64,000 nucleotides of DNA from an uncultured Lachnospiraceae bacterium (GTDB lineage Bacteria > Bacillota > Clostridia > Lachnospirales > Lachnospiraceae). The stretch is taken from the NCBI GenBank assembly GCA_947627365.1, contig CANQVT010000003.1, forward strand, positions 28,141 through 92,140, written 5' to 3'. The notes under the pieces are model-generated. The model searched no databases. It had not been told where the DNA came from and worked only from the letters and a program-made list of their open reading frames with translations. Of this stretch, positions 25,745 to 34,301 are shown in pieces. Within the stretch, counting starts at the first letter, position 1, and the number at the start of each line of letters is the position of its first letter. The position numbers and the translations under genes were made by a program.

Positions 25745-27255
25745 TGGAGTTTGTGCAGAATTTCCCCTTCTTTTCGATCCTGATCTCGCTGTTTTCAGGG
25801 CCGCTGTGCTCCGTGATCGGCGGGAAGGCGGCCAGGCGTATCAACCTGGCGGTTATCACAGTGATCGGGGCGATGTCTGCTGCGGTGCTGAATTTCACGA
25901 TCCGCAGCGGGGAAGCGTATGTCTACCTGATGGGACATTTTCCGGCGCCCTGGGGCAACGAGATCCGCGTCGGAGTGCTGGAGGCTCTGATGGCGTTGTT
26001 TTTCTGCGTCGTCATGTTCCTGAGCATGGTAGGCGGCTCCCTGGAGCGCACGCTTGAGATCGAGGCGGAGAAGGAGAACCTCTACTACGTGATGGTAAAT
26101 CTGCTGCTCTCGTCGCTGCTGGCGCTGATCTACACGAACGACCTGTTCACGGCTTATGTGTTTGTGGAGATCAACACGATCTCTGCCTGCGGGCTGATCA
26201 TGATCCGGCAGAACGGGCGCACGATCGAGGCGGCCACACGCTACATGATCATGAGTCTCCTGGGCTCCGGGCTTCTGCTGCTCGGCATCTGCTTCCTCTA
26301 CGACATGACGGGGCATCTGCTGATGAGCAACATCAAGGAGCAGGTGCAGCTTTTACATGCCACCGGCGATTATCACATTCCGCTGCTCGTCACGGTCAGC
26401 CTGATGTCGGTCGGTATCGCCATCAAGAGCGCGCTGTATCCGTTCCACGCCTGGCTTCCGGACGCCTACGGTTACTCGACGCTCTCGTCCGCGGCGATCC
26501 TCTCGTCGCTGGTTTCGAAAGGATACATTTTTCTGCTGGTCAAGATTTTCTACCGCGTGATCGGTTTCGATATCGTGCGCGACAGCAAGATCGTCAACGT
26601 GCTGTTCGCGTTCGGCGTGGTTGGTATGATCATGGGTTCGGTCAGCGCGATCAAGGAGGGCAACATCCGCCGGATGATCGCCTACTCTTCGGTGGCGCAG
26701 ATCGGCTACATTTACATGGGCTTCGGCATCGGGACGACGGCCGGCGTGATCGCGAGCCTGTACCACATTCTCTCGCACGCAGCGACGAAATCCCTGCTGT
26801 TTGTGGCGGGTTCCGGCCTCACGGACGCGTCGGGGGACAGCACGAGCTTCTTCGACCTGACCGGGGCGGGATACCGCAACAAGCTTGCCGGCGTGGCGTT
26901 CACGGTCGGCTCGCTCTCGATGGTCGGTTTCCCGATGTTTTCAGGCTTCATCTCGAAGCTGCTGTTCGCGCAGGCCGCGGTCGACAGCGTGTATTATAAG
27001 CTGCTTCCGGCTCTGATCGCCCTGGCGCTGAGCACGATCCTGAACGCGGTCTACTTTATGAAGACCGTGATCCGCATCTACACCCCGGCCAAGCGGGAAG
27101 AGGTACAGCGGCGCGGCTTTAAGAACGTGACAGTCGCCGACCAGAAGGCGAAGTCAGTTGCGCTCGTCTGCTTTATCATCCTGAACATGGCGCTCGGGCT
27201 CTGCTCGGAGCCGGTTGTGCGGCTGCTGCGGGAAGGGTTAGGGATGTTTTCATGA
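25744..27255 (+). CDS. mnhD: Proton antiporter subunit, MnhD/NuoN-like (first of four)
   Basis: 503 residues with about 14 helices. The proton-pathway glutamate lies in YVFVEINTISACGLI and the lysine/histidine region in IKSALYPFHAWLPDAYG. It belongs to the complex I subunit 5 / MrpD family. Start and stop overlap with MnhC as TGATG. It is the first large antiporter subunit in the operon. A 252-nt gap with a structured repeat separates it from the next subunit. Confidence 0.9.
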   Translation: MEFVQNFPFFSILISLFSGPLCSVIGGKAARRINLAVITVIGAMSAAVLNFTIRSGEAYVYLMGHFPAPWGNEIRVGVLEALMALFFCVVMFLSMVGGSLERTLEIEAEKENLYYVMVNLLLSSLLALIYTNDLFTAYVFVEINTISACGLIMIRQNGRTIEAATRYMIMSLLGSGLLLLGICFLYDMTGHLLMSNIKEQVQLLHATGDYHIPLLVTVSLMSVGIAIKSALYPFHAWLPDAYGYSTLSSAAILSSLVSKGYIFLLVKIFYRVIGFDIVRDSKIVNVLFAFGVVGMIMGSVSAIKEGNIRRMIAYSSVAQIGYIYMGFGIGTTAGVIASLYHILSHAATKSLLFVAGSGLTDASGDSTSFFDLTGAGYRNKLAGVAFTVGSLSMVGFPMFSGFISKLLFAQAAVDSVYYKLLPALIALALSTILNAVYFMKTVIRIYTPAKREEVQRRGFKNVTVADQKAKSVALVCFIILNMALGLCSEPVVRLLREGLGMFS

Positions 27256-27278
27256 AAATAATGAGCCGAAGCTGTATA

Positions 27279-27465
27279 GCCGAGGCAGGCATTGCTTCTG
27301 CAGCAAACGATAGGAAGATTTTCGCAGTTTTTCGAGTATAGCGACAGATGTGGGAGCATGTTTGAGCCTGTTTACAGGCGAGTTTGCGGACACATCTGTC
27401 CATAGGCGGCGCAGGAAAAACCAGAAAATCGACGTGTTTGCCGCAGAGGTAATGGCTGTCTCGGC
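27279..27465 (+). repeat. Structured dispersed element, copy A1 (candidate RNA)
   Basis: This 187-nt element lies inside the antiporter operon. Helices: P1 27279-27301 with 27443-27465 (19 Watson-Crick pairs, three G-T wobbles, one mismatch); P2 GCAAAC/GTTTGC at 27303-27308 and 27436-27441; P3 GATTTTC/GAAAATC at 27317-27323 and 27424-27430; P4 GTTTTTC/GAAAAAC at 27327-27333 and 27415-27421; P5 GACAGATGTG/CACATCTGTC at 27343-27352 and 27391-27400; and a small GCCTG/CAGGC hairpin. Unpaired blocks GGAGCATGT, GCGAGTTTGCGGA and CCATAGGCGGCGCAG are shared with copy A2 at 38724-38889. No good reading frame spans it. Confidence 0.78.
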
Positions 27466-27507
27466 GAAACGGTGGGAATATACAAATATTGTGTGGAGGA
27501 GAAGATC

Positions 27508-29145
27508 ATGGACGCATGGATTTTGCTTCCGGTATTTCTGCCGGTGCTCGCAGGAGTGATCCTGCTGATATCACTGGCGCTTGAAAAGAGAAAAAAAGGA
27601 GAGGAACAGCCCGACACAGAGCCGGGCGAGGCCGAGCTGCGTAGCCTGCATAAATATGTGGCTGTGGCGCTCGCGGTCTCAGGCGTGCTCGCGCTGGCGG
27701 CAGCGTTCAGCGGCGAGTACAGTGTGACGCTGTTCGAGCTGCTGAAGGGGATTCCCGTGTACTTTCACGTGGACGACATCAGCCGGCTGTTCGCGGTCGT
27801 CATCAGCGTCATTTGGCTGGTCGTGGCCTTCTACTCTTTTGTCTATATGAAGCACGAGGGGAAGGAGCAGCGCTTCTACGGCTTCTACCTGATCGTGTAC
27901 GGCGTGCTGATGGCGTTGTCGTTCTCGGGCAACCTCGTGACGATGTATCTGTTTTATGAGATCATGACGCTGACCTCGATGCCTCTGGTGCTGCACAACG
28001 GCTCCCGAGAGGCGATCATGGCGGCGCTGAAATACCTGTTTTACTCGATGTGCGGCGCGTACCTCGGACTGTTCGGGATTTTCTTCCTGTACAAGTACTG
28101 CGATACGCTGACCTTCACGGCGGGCGGCACGCTGAACCTTGAGCTTGCGCAGGGGAATATTACGATCCTGCTGATCGCGGTGTTTGGCATGTTGATCGGT
28201 TTCGGTGCGAAAGCCGGTATGCTCCCGCTGCACGCGTGGCTTCCCGCGGCGCATCCGGTGGCTCCGTCCCCGGCTTCCGCGGTGCTCTCCGGCGTCATAG
28301 CGAAAGCTGGCGTGCTGGCAATCATCCGCGTGGTGTTCTATGTGGTCGGGCCGGACTTCCTGCGCGGGACCTGGGTGCAGACCGCGTGGATGACGCTCAC
28401 ATTGCTGACGGTGTTCATGGGCTCGATGATGGCGTTCCGCGAGCCGGTGTTCAAGAAGCGGCTGGCATACTCGACGGTCAGCCAGGTGTCGTATATTCTG
28501 TTCGGACTTTCCGTGCTGTCCCCGGTCGGCATGACCGGCGCGCTGCTGCATGTCGTGTTCCACATGGTGATCAAGTGCGCGCTGTTTTTGACGGCAGGTA
28601 TCTTTATTTTCAAATGCGGTGAGACGAGGGTGGAGCAGTTTCGCGGGATCGGCAAGCAGATGCCGAAGACGCTCTGGTGCTACACCTTTGCGTCGCTGGC
28701 GCTGATCGGTATCCCGCCGACCAGCGGCTTTGTCAGCAAATGGTATCTGGCGCAGGGCGCGCTGGAGGCCGGCGTCGGCGTGTTCGGGATCGTGGGCCCG
28801 GCGGTGCTGCTCGTGAGCGCGCTGCTGACCGCGGGCTATCTGCTGCCGATCACGACGAGCGGATTTTTCCCGGGCGGGATCGTAAAACATTTCAAGATAG
28901 ATGAGAAGCATGAGGCCGGTTCTGCTGAGGAAGCCTCAGTCAGGCAAAGTGGACAAGAAAATAACAGTGTTACACAAGCCGATGTCGGCAGGGTGGCGGA
29001 GACGAATAGAAAGGCTGACAGTCTCGAGCCTGTGCCCGAGATGCTGATTCCGCTGGTGATCCTGGCGGCGCTCGCGGTGCTGCTCGGACTTTTCCCGAAT
29101 CCGCTGATCAACTTTGCGGGCAGGATCGCCGCGTCGGTGCTGTAG
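27508..29145 (+). CDS. Proton antiporter subunit, MnhD/NuoM-like (second)
   Basis: 545 residues with about 14 helices. Key features are YLFYEIMTLTSMPLV (glutamate), AKAGMLPLHAWLPAAHPVAPSPASAVLSG and a charged cytosolic insertion near residues 465-510 rich in E, S and N. GGAGGAG precedes the ATG at 27508; an earlier frame from 27472 lacks a site. It follows the structured element A1 and is 12 nt from the third large subunit. Confidence 0.88.
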   Translation: MDAWILLPVFLPVLAGVILLISLALEKRKKGEEQPDTEPGEAELRSLHKYVAVALAVSGVLALAAAFSGEYSVTLFELLKGIPVYFHVDDISRLFAVVISVIWLVVAFYSFVYMKHEGKEQRFYGFYLIVYGVLMALSFSGNLVTMYLFYEIMTLTSMPLVLHNGSREAIMAALKYLFYSMCGAYLGLFGIFFLYKYCDTLTFTAGGTLNLELAQGNITILLIAVFGMLIGFGAKAGMLPLHAWLPAAHPVAPSPASAVLSGVIAKAGVLAIIRVVFYVVGPDFLRGTWVQTAWMTLTLLTVFMGSMMAFREPVFKKRLAYSTVSQVSYILFGLSVLSPVGMTGALLHVVFHMVIKCALFLTAGIFIFKCGETRVEQFRGIGKQMPKTLWCYTFASLALIGIPPTSGFVSKWYLAQGALEAGVGVFGIVGPAVLLVSALLTAGYLLPITTSGFFPGGIVKHFKIDEKHEAGSAEEASVRQSGQENNSVTQADVGRVAETNRKADSLEPVPEMLIPLVILAALAVLLGLFPNPLINFAGRIAASVL

Positions 29146-29157
29146 AGGAGGGAGAAG

Positions 29158-30633
29158 ATGAACGAGGCAATTCTGGCAGTCGTAGTTCTGCTCCCGATCC
29201 TGGGCGGAGCGCTGATTCCGCTGCTGCCGTTTAAAAAACGGACGCAGATGATGGTCTACACGGAGGGGCTGGTGCTGGTAAACTCCGCATTGGCGCTTAC
29301 CATGCTGTTTCACCGGCCGGAGGACAGCTTTGTCCTGTTCCGCTTCACGAGCAACCTGACGCTGAGTTTTCGTGTGGACGGGATGGGCACGGTGTTCGCG
29401 GCGATCGTGTCGGTGCTGTGGCCGCTGTGCGTTCTGTACGCGTTTGAGTATATGGAGCATGAAAAGCATGAGAAAATCTTCTTCATGTTCTATGTGATCA
29501 CCTTTGGGGTCACGCTCGGAATCGCGCTGGCCGAGGACGTCGTGACGATGTACTGTTTCTATGAGATGCTGACGCTCGTGACGCTCCCGCTGATTATGCA
29601 CACGCTGACGCGGGAGGCGGTGCTGGCGAGCCGGACATATCTGTATTATTCGCTCGGCGGCGCGGCGTTCGCGTTCATCGGCGTGATCTTCATTCTGGTC
29701 TACGGGACGACGCCGAATTTCACGCCGGGCGGCGTACTGGATCTGGCTGCGGTCGGAGATCGCGTGAATATGCTCCTGCTGATCTACGTGTTGTGTTTCA
29801 TGGGTTTTTCGGTCAAGGCGGCGATGTGGCCGTTCTCGTCGTGGCTGCCGCAGGCCGGCGTCGCGCCGACTCCTGTGACCGCGCTGCTTCACGCGGTGGC
29901 GGTCGTGAAAGCCGGAGCGTTCGCGGTCATGCGCGTCACGTACTACAGCTTCGGGCCGGACTTCCTGCGCGGCACCTGGGCGCAGCATGTGGTGATGGCG
30001 CTCGCGATCTTCACGATCGTGTACGGCTGCAGCCGCGCGGTCAAGGAGACGCATATCAAGCGCAGGCTGGCCTGGTCAACGGTCAGCAACCTTTCGTATA
30101 TTCTGTTCGGCGCAGCGATCATGACTCCGCTGGGGCTGGTTGGCGCGCTGAGCCATATGGTCGCCCACGCGGTCATGAAGATCTGCTCGTTTTTGTGCGC
30201 TGGCGCCGTGATCTGCAAGACGGGGCGCGAGTACGTGCACCAGCTGGACGGCTTCGGCCGGAAGATGCCGAAGGTGTTCGCCGCTTTCACGGTGGCCGGA
30301 CTGGCGCTGATGGGCGTGCCGGGGCTGTGCGGTTTCATCAGCAAGTGGCAACTTGTGCGCGCAGCCGTGGACAGCCGCGATCTGCTGGCCTACATTGGCG
30401 TGGCGGCGTTGATGATCTCGGCGCTTCTGACGGCGATCTACATGCTTACGATCGTCGTGCGGGCGTTTTTCCCGCGGAAAGATTTTGACTATGACACGAT
30501 CCGGGATGTGAAGGATCCCGGCTGGAAGATGCTCCTGCCGTTCGCGATCTTCGTGATCGCGATCGTGACGATCGGCCTGCAATCGCGGCCGCTCATTCAG
30601 GGGCTGGAATCGATCGCGGCGCAGCTGCCGTAG
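29158..30633 (+). CDS. Proton antiporter subunit, MnhD/NuoN-like (third)
   Basis: 491 residues, polytopic. YCFYEMLTLVTLPLI carries the conserved glutamate. The usual lysine-containing segment reads VKAAMWPFSSWLPQAG, with serine replacing the histidine found in the sister subunits. GAGGAGGG precedes the ATG. It is part of the same operon, with a 15-nt gap to the fourth large subunit. Confidence 0.88.
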   Translation: MNEAILAVVVLLPILGGALIPLLPFKKRTQMMVYTEGLVLVNSALALTMLFHRPEDSFVLFRFTSNLTLSFRVDGMGTVFAAIVSVLWPLCVLYAFEYMEHEKHEKIFFMFYVITFGVTLGIALAEDVVTMYCFYEMLTLVTLPLIMHTLTREAVLASRTYLYYSLGGAAFAFIGVIFILVYGTTPNFTPGGVLDLAAVGDRVNMLLLIYVLCFMGFSVKAAMWPFSSWLPQAGVAPTPVTALLHAVAVVKAGAFAVMRVTYYSFGPDFLRGTWAQHVVMALAIFTIVYGCSRAVKETHIKRRLAWSTVSNLSYILFGAAIMTPLGLVGALSHMVAHAVMKICSFLCAGAVICKTGREYVHQLDGFGRKMPKVFAAFTVAGLALMGVPGLCGFISKWQLVRAAVDSRDLLAYIGVAALMISALLTAIYMLTIVVRAFFPRKDFDYDTIRDVKDPGWKMLLPFAIFVIAIVTIGLQSRPLIQGLESIAAQLP

Positions 30634-30648
30634 GAAGGAGGGACGGAT

Positions 30649-32925
30649 ATGAAGAGCAATTTCATTTTAGCGTTTCTCGTGTTCTATCCGTTTCTCGGCG
30701 GATTTCTCGCGTGGCTCGCGGGACGGCACGGCGAAGCGCTGCTGAGGATGATAGGTGGACAGAATTTTTTTGAAAAGAATGCTTCAGATAAGAAAAAAAG
30801 CGGAAGCAGGTCTGCCGGAAGCTTCGGGAGGATACTGAGAGGCAAACTTGGCGCAGACAATAACGCCTGCCGGGACTATACGGCGAACTTTATTGTGATA
30901 AGTGAATTTCTCGTCATGGCGGTTCTCTTTGCGTGCTATGCGTCCGCGGCGGGAGAGGGCGCGGTGGCTGCGTGCCGGATCCCGGGAATCTGTGGGTTCG
31001 GGCTTTCGTTCACGCTCGACGGCTTCCGGCTGATTTACGGCGCGGTGGCTTGTCTGATGTGGATGATGACGACGATTTTGTCGCGGCAGTATTTCGCGCA
31101 CCATCACAACCGGAACCGCTTTTATCTGTTCCTGCTGCTGACCTTCGGCGCGACGATGGGAGTGTTCCTGTCGGCGGATCTGTACACGACCTTCATCTTT
31201 TTTGAGATCATGTCCTTTACTTCCTATGTCTGGGTGGCGCAGGAGGAGAACGCCCCGTCGCTGCGCGCGGCGCTCACGTACCTGGCGGTCGCGGTGATCG
31301 GCGGCCTCGTGATGCTGATGGGATTGTTCCTGGTGTACCATGAGCTCGGGACGCTGGAGATGGCAAAGCTGCTGCCGGCGTCGCGGGAATATCTGGGAGA
31401 CCGCGCGCTTCTGTACGCGGCTGGCGCCTGCATGCTTTTCGGATTCGGGGCGAAGGCGGGCGCGTTCCCGCTGCATATCTGGCTCCCGAAGGCGCATCCG
31501 GTGGCTCCGGCCCCGGCGTCCGCGCTGCTGTCAGGCATTCTGACGAAGACCGGCGTTTTCGGCGTACTCGTCACGACGAGCGGGCTGTTCCTGCACGATA
31601 AGACCTGGGGCAGTCTGATCCTCGCGATCGGCGTGCTCACGATGTTCGGAGGCGCGCTGCTCGCGGTTTTCTCCATTGACCTGAAACGCACGCTTGCCTG
31701 CTCCTCGATGTCGCAGATCGGGTTCATTCTGGTCGGCGTCGGGATGCAGTGCCTGCTCGGGGAGGAGAATGCGCTCGCGGTGCACGGGACGCTTCTGCAC
31801 ATGGTGAACCACTCGCTGATCAAGCTGGTGCTCTTTATGGCGGCGGGCGTGATCTTCATGAATACGCACGCGCTGGACCTCAACGAGATCCGCGGCTACG
31901 GCAGAAAAAAGCCGTTGCTGAAAGCGATCTTTCTGGTCGGCGCGCTGGCGATCGGCGGTATCCCGTTCTTCGGCGGTTACATCAGCAAGACGTTGCTGCA
32001 CGAGAGCATCGTGGAGTACGGCGGCGGCTGGCTCATGCGCACGGTCGAATATATTTTCCTGTTCAGTGGCGGTCTGACGGTCGCTTACATGACGAAGCTT
32101 TTCGTGGCGATCTTCGTGGAGCGCAACGAGAGTGCCGAGCGTCAGAGAAAATACGACGCGCAGAAGGATTACATGAACGGCGCAAGCACGTTCGCGCTGG
32201 CGGGGAGCGCGGCAGTGCTTCTGATCTGGGGGTTGTTCCCGCACGGACTCATGGACCGCGCTGCCGGGCTCGGTCAGGGATTGATGCAGCTTGAGGAATT
32301 CGGGCACGTGGTAGAATACTTCAGCCTGAAAAATCTGTCCGGCGCCATGATCTCAATCGCGATCGGCGCGCTCGTCTACCTGCTCGTGATCCGTAGGGTA
32401 CTAATAAAACAGGATGAACGGGAAAAGGCTTTGAAAGGCGGAGCCGCGGCGAAAGAATCTGTGAAAGAAGCCGCCGCAAGGGCGGTGAACGTGGGCGAAA
32501 AGACGGTCTACGTCGACCTCTGGCCGACTTGGCTCGATCTTGAAAACCTGATCTATCGGCCGCTGCTTTTGGAGTTTCTTCCGTCGGTGTTTGGCGTGTT
32601 CTGCAGGACGCTCGACAGCTTTGTCGACCTGATTGTCGTGGCGCTGCGCAAGACGGTCTACCGTGACAGTCCGCTGCCGCACGAGCGGCCGGAGGGCAAT
32701 ATCGTCACGGCGACGCTGGGACATGTGCTGAATTGCTGGCAGGGCGTCGCGAATCGTATCTGGCGCCGCCGCAGACCGGTACACAAGGATTATGTTCACA
32801 TTCTCGCGGTGCGGAACACGGCTTTGAAGGAGAACAATACGATCATCGGGCGCAGCCTGTCGTTCGCGCTGCTGATGTTCGGCATCGGACTGTGCCTTAC
32901 GCTGATCTATATTTTGTGGTGGTAG
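30649..32925 (+). CDS. Proton antiporter subunit, MnhA/NuoL-like (fourth)
   Basis: 758 residues, the longest of the set. An N-terminal helix is followed by a basic soluble insertion (about residues 40-75). The antiporter core follows, with FIFFEIMSFTSYVWV and AKAGAFPLHIWLPKAHPVAPAPASALLSG. A C-terminal extension has a charged linker, an amphipathic stretch (DLWPTWLDLENLIYRPLL) and a last helix, comparable to the lateral helix region of NuoL/MrpA. It ends the operon. The extension may bridge the other large subunits, by analogy. Confidence 0.88.
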   Translation: MKSNFILAFLVFYPFLGGFLAWLAGRHGEALLRMIGGQNFFEKNASDKKKSGSRSAGSFGRILRGKLGADNNACRDYTANFIVISEFLVMAVLFACYASAAGEGAVAACRIPGICGFGLSFTLDGFRLIYGAVACLMWMMTTILSRQYFAHHHNRNRFYLFLLLTFGATMGVFLSADLYTTFIFFEIMSFTSYVWVAQEENAPSLRAALTYLAVAVIGGLVMLMGLFLVYHELGTLEMAKLLPASREYLGDRALLYAAGACMLFGFGAKAGAFPLHIWLPKAHPVAPAPASALLSGILTKTGVFGVLVTTSGLFLHDKTWGSLILAIGVLTMFGGALLAVFSIDLKRTLACSSMSQIGFILVGVGMQCLLGEENALAVHGTLLHMVNHSLIKLVLFMAAGVIFMNTHALDLNEIRGYGRKKPLLKAIFLVGALAIGGIPFFGGYISKTLLHESIVEYGGGWLMRTVEYIFLFSGGLTVAYMTKLFVAIFVERNESAERQRKYDAQKDYMNGASTFALAGSAAVLLIWGLFPHGLMDRAAGLGQGLMQLEEFGHVVEYFSLKNLSGAMISIAIGALVYLLVIRRVLIKQDEREKALKGGAAAKESVKEAAARAVNVGEKTVYVDLWPTWLDLENLIYRPLLLEFLPSVFGVFCRTLDSFVDLIVVALRKTVYRDSPLPHERPEGNIVTATLGHVLNCWQGVANRIWRRRRPVHKDYVHILAVRNTALKENNTIIGRSLSFALLMFGIGLCLTLIYILWW

Positions 32926-32950
32926 AAATTTTTTCAAAATAGGGAAGCCA

Positions 32951-33016
32951 TTGCTTTTCTTAACGTGTGCGAATTTGAAAAAAACACAAAATCACACACG
33001 TTAAACTTGAAAGCAA
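32951..33016. terminator. Interrupted inverted repeat after the antiporter operon
   Basis: TTGCTTT (32951-32957) and TTAACGTGTG (32960-32969) pair with CACACGTTAA (32995-33004) and AAAGCAA (33010-33016), leaving a 25-nt A-rich loop. It may terminate the operon or act as an operator for the ATPase gene downstream. There is no clear T-tract. Confidence 0.45.
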
Positions 33017-33068
33017 CCTCAATATCTGTTAATTTATATGATATAAAATTGATTGGCAGGTGAAAAGG

Positions 33069-34298
33069 ATGGAGTGGTTTCCAAGAGAAAATTATTTAAA
33101 AAAGATTCGTGATTTTTACCACGCGGCGGATATCATCAAGGTGATAACCGGTGTCAGAAGATGTGGGAAGTCCTGCCTGATGGAGACAATTGCAGATGAA
33201 CTGAAAAAGGCAGGTATTCCCGGAGAAAATATTTATTTCTATGACCTTGACAGTAAAGACTATAACAAAATTGTAAAAGCCGATCAGTTTGAGCGGCTGC
33301 TCGAAAGCATTCCGGATGTGCAGGGGATAAAATATCTCTTTATTGACGAAGTACAAAATGTAGAAGGATTTGAAACGGTTCTGAATGGCTTCCGCGGAAC
33401 AGGTGAATGGTCCATCTTCATTACGGGATCAAATTCTTACCTTCTAAGCGGTGAATTGATGACGAAGCTGACCGGCCGCTATATCGAATTTGAAATGTTT
33501 CCGCTTTCCTTTGAGGAATATGAGGAGATGAAAAAGTTTTACGATAAGGGAATTGCGGCTGATCGTCAGGAGGAACTACAGAACTATATTCTTGAAGGTG
33601 GATTTCCAAGGACGATTTTTCTCGATACCATGGCCTCAAAGCGCAGATATGTGCAGAGCGTTATCGCTGAGGTTTTTGAAAAGGATATACGGGCGAGGCT
33701 GAAGATCCGAAATAGAAATACGTTCGAGACGGTTCAGAAATATATTGTCAATAATTTCGGCGCAACGACAAGCCTGAAAAGTCTCAAAAAGGCGATCGCG
33801 AAGACCGGAACTCCGATCAGCGAAGCGACACTCGCCAGGTATATCAAGGCTTTACTCGACGCGAAGATTCTTTATGAGTGTCCGCGGTTTGACATGAAGA
33901 CAAAGAAATCATTGAGTGGGGAGAAAAAATACTATCTTGCGGATCTGAGCTTTTATTTCGTTCAGAATACGGATAACAGAATCAACTATGGTCCGGTTTT
34001 GGAAAATATCACATATGTATATGCAAAGTCCCATGATTATTCTGTCAGTGTAGGAAGAATCGGAAAGCTGGAGTGCGATTTTATTCTCAGGGATAATGAA
34101 ATGCAGTATTCTTATGTTCAGGTTTCTTATACGATAGCGTTGTCGAGGGAAACGGAGGATCGGGAGTATAAGCCTTTGGAGTCGATAAAAGATAATTATC
34201 CTAAATATATTGCCACGATGGATACTCTTCTTCAGCAGCGTAATGGCATAGCACATATTAATCTTGCAGATTTTATGAAAAATGGTAAAGAGTTCTGA
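33069..34298 (+). CDS. AAA-type ATPase with DUF4143 domain
   Basis: 409 residues. Walker A is VRRCGKSC near residue 30, Walker B is YLFIDEVQN near 95, and sensor-1 is IFITGSNSYLL. The C-terminal half is the DUF4143 domain (PFSFEEY-like, LEGGFPR, then SKKAIAKTGTPISEATLARYI). This AAA family is common and dispersed in gut Firmicutes, and its role is unknown; a winged-helix-like part suggests DNA binding. The ATG at 33069 lies eight bases after GGCAGG; a GTG at 33060 is also possible. It stands alone and is convergent with the L,D-transpeptidase gene (3-nt gap). Base composition is more AT-rich than in its neighbours, which fits horizontal gain. Confidence 0.88.
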   Translation: MEWFPRENYLKKIRDFYHAADIIKVITGVRRCGKSCLMETIADELKKAGIPGENIYFYDLDSKDYNKIVKADQFERLLESIPDVQGIKYLFIDEVQNVEGFETVLNGFRGTGEWSIFITGSNSYLLSGELMTKLTGRYIEFEMFPLSFEEYEEMKKFYDKGIAADRQEELQNYILEGGFPRTIFLDTMASKRRYVQSVIAEVFEKDIRARLKIRNRNTFETVQKYIVNNFGATTSLKSLKKAIAKTGTPISEATLARYIKALLDAKILYECPRFDMKTKKSLSGEKKYYLADLSFYFVQNTDNRINYGPVLENITYVYAKSHDYSVSVGRIGKLECDFILRDNEMQYSYVQVSYTIALSRETEDREYKPLESIKDNYPKYIATMDTLLQQRNGIAHINLADFMKNGKEF

Positions 34299-34301
34299 GC
34301 G

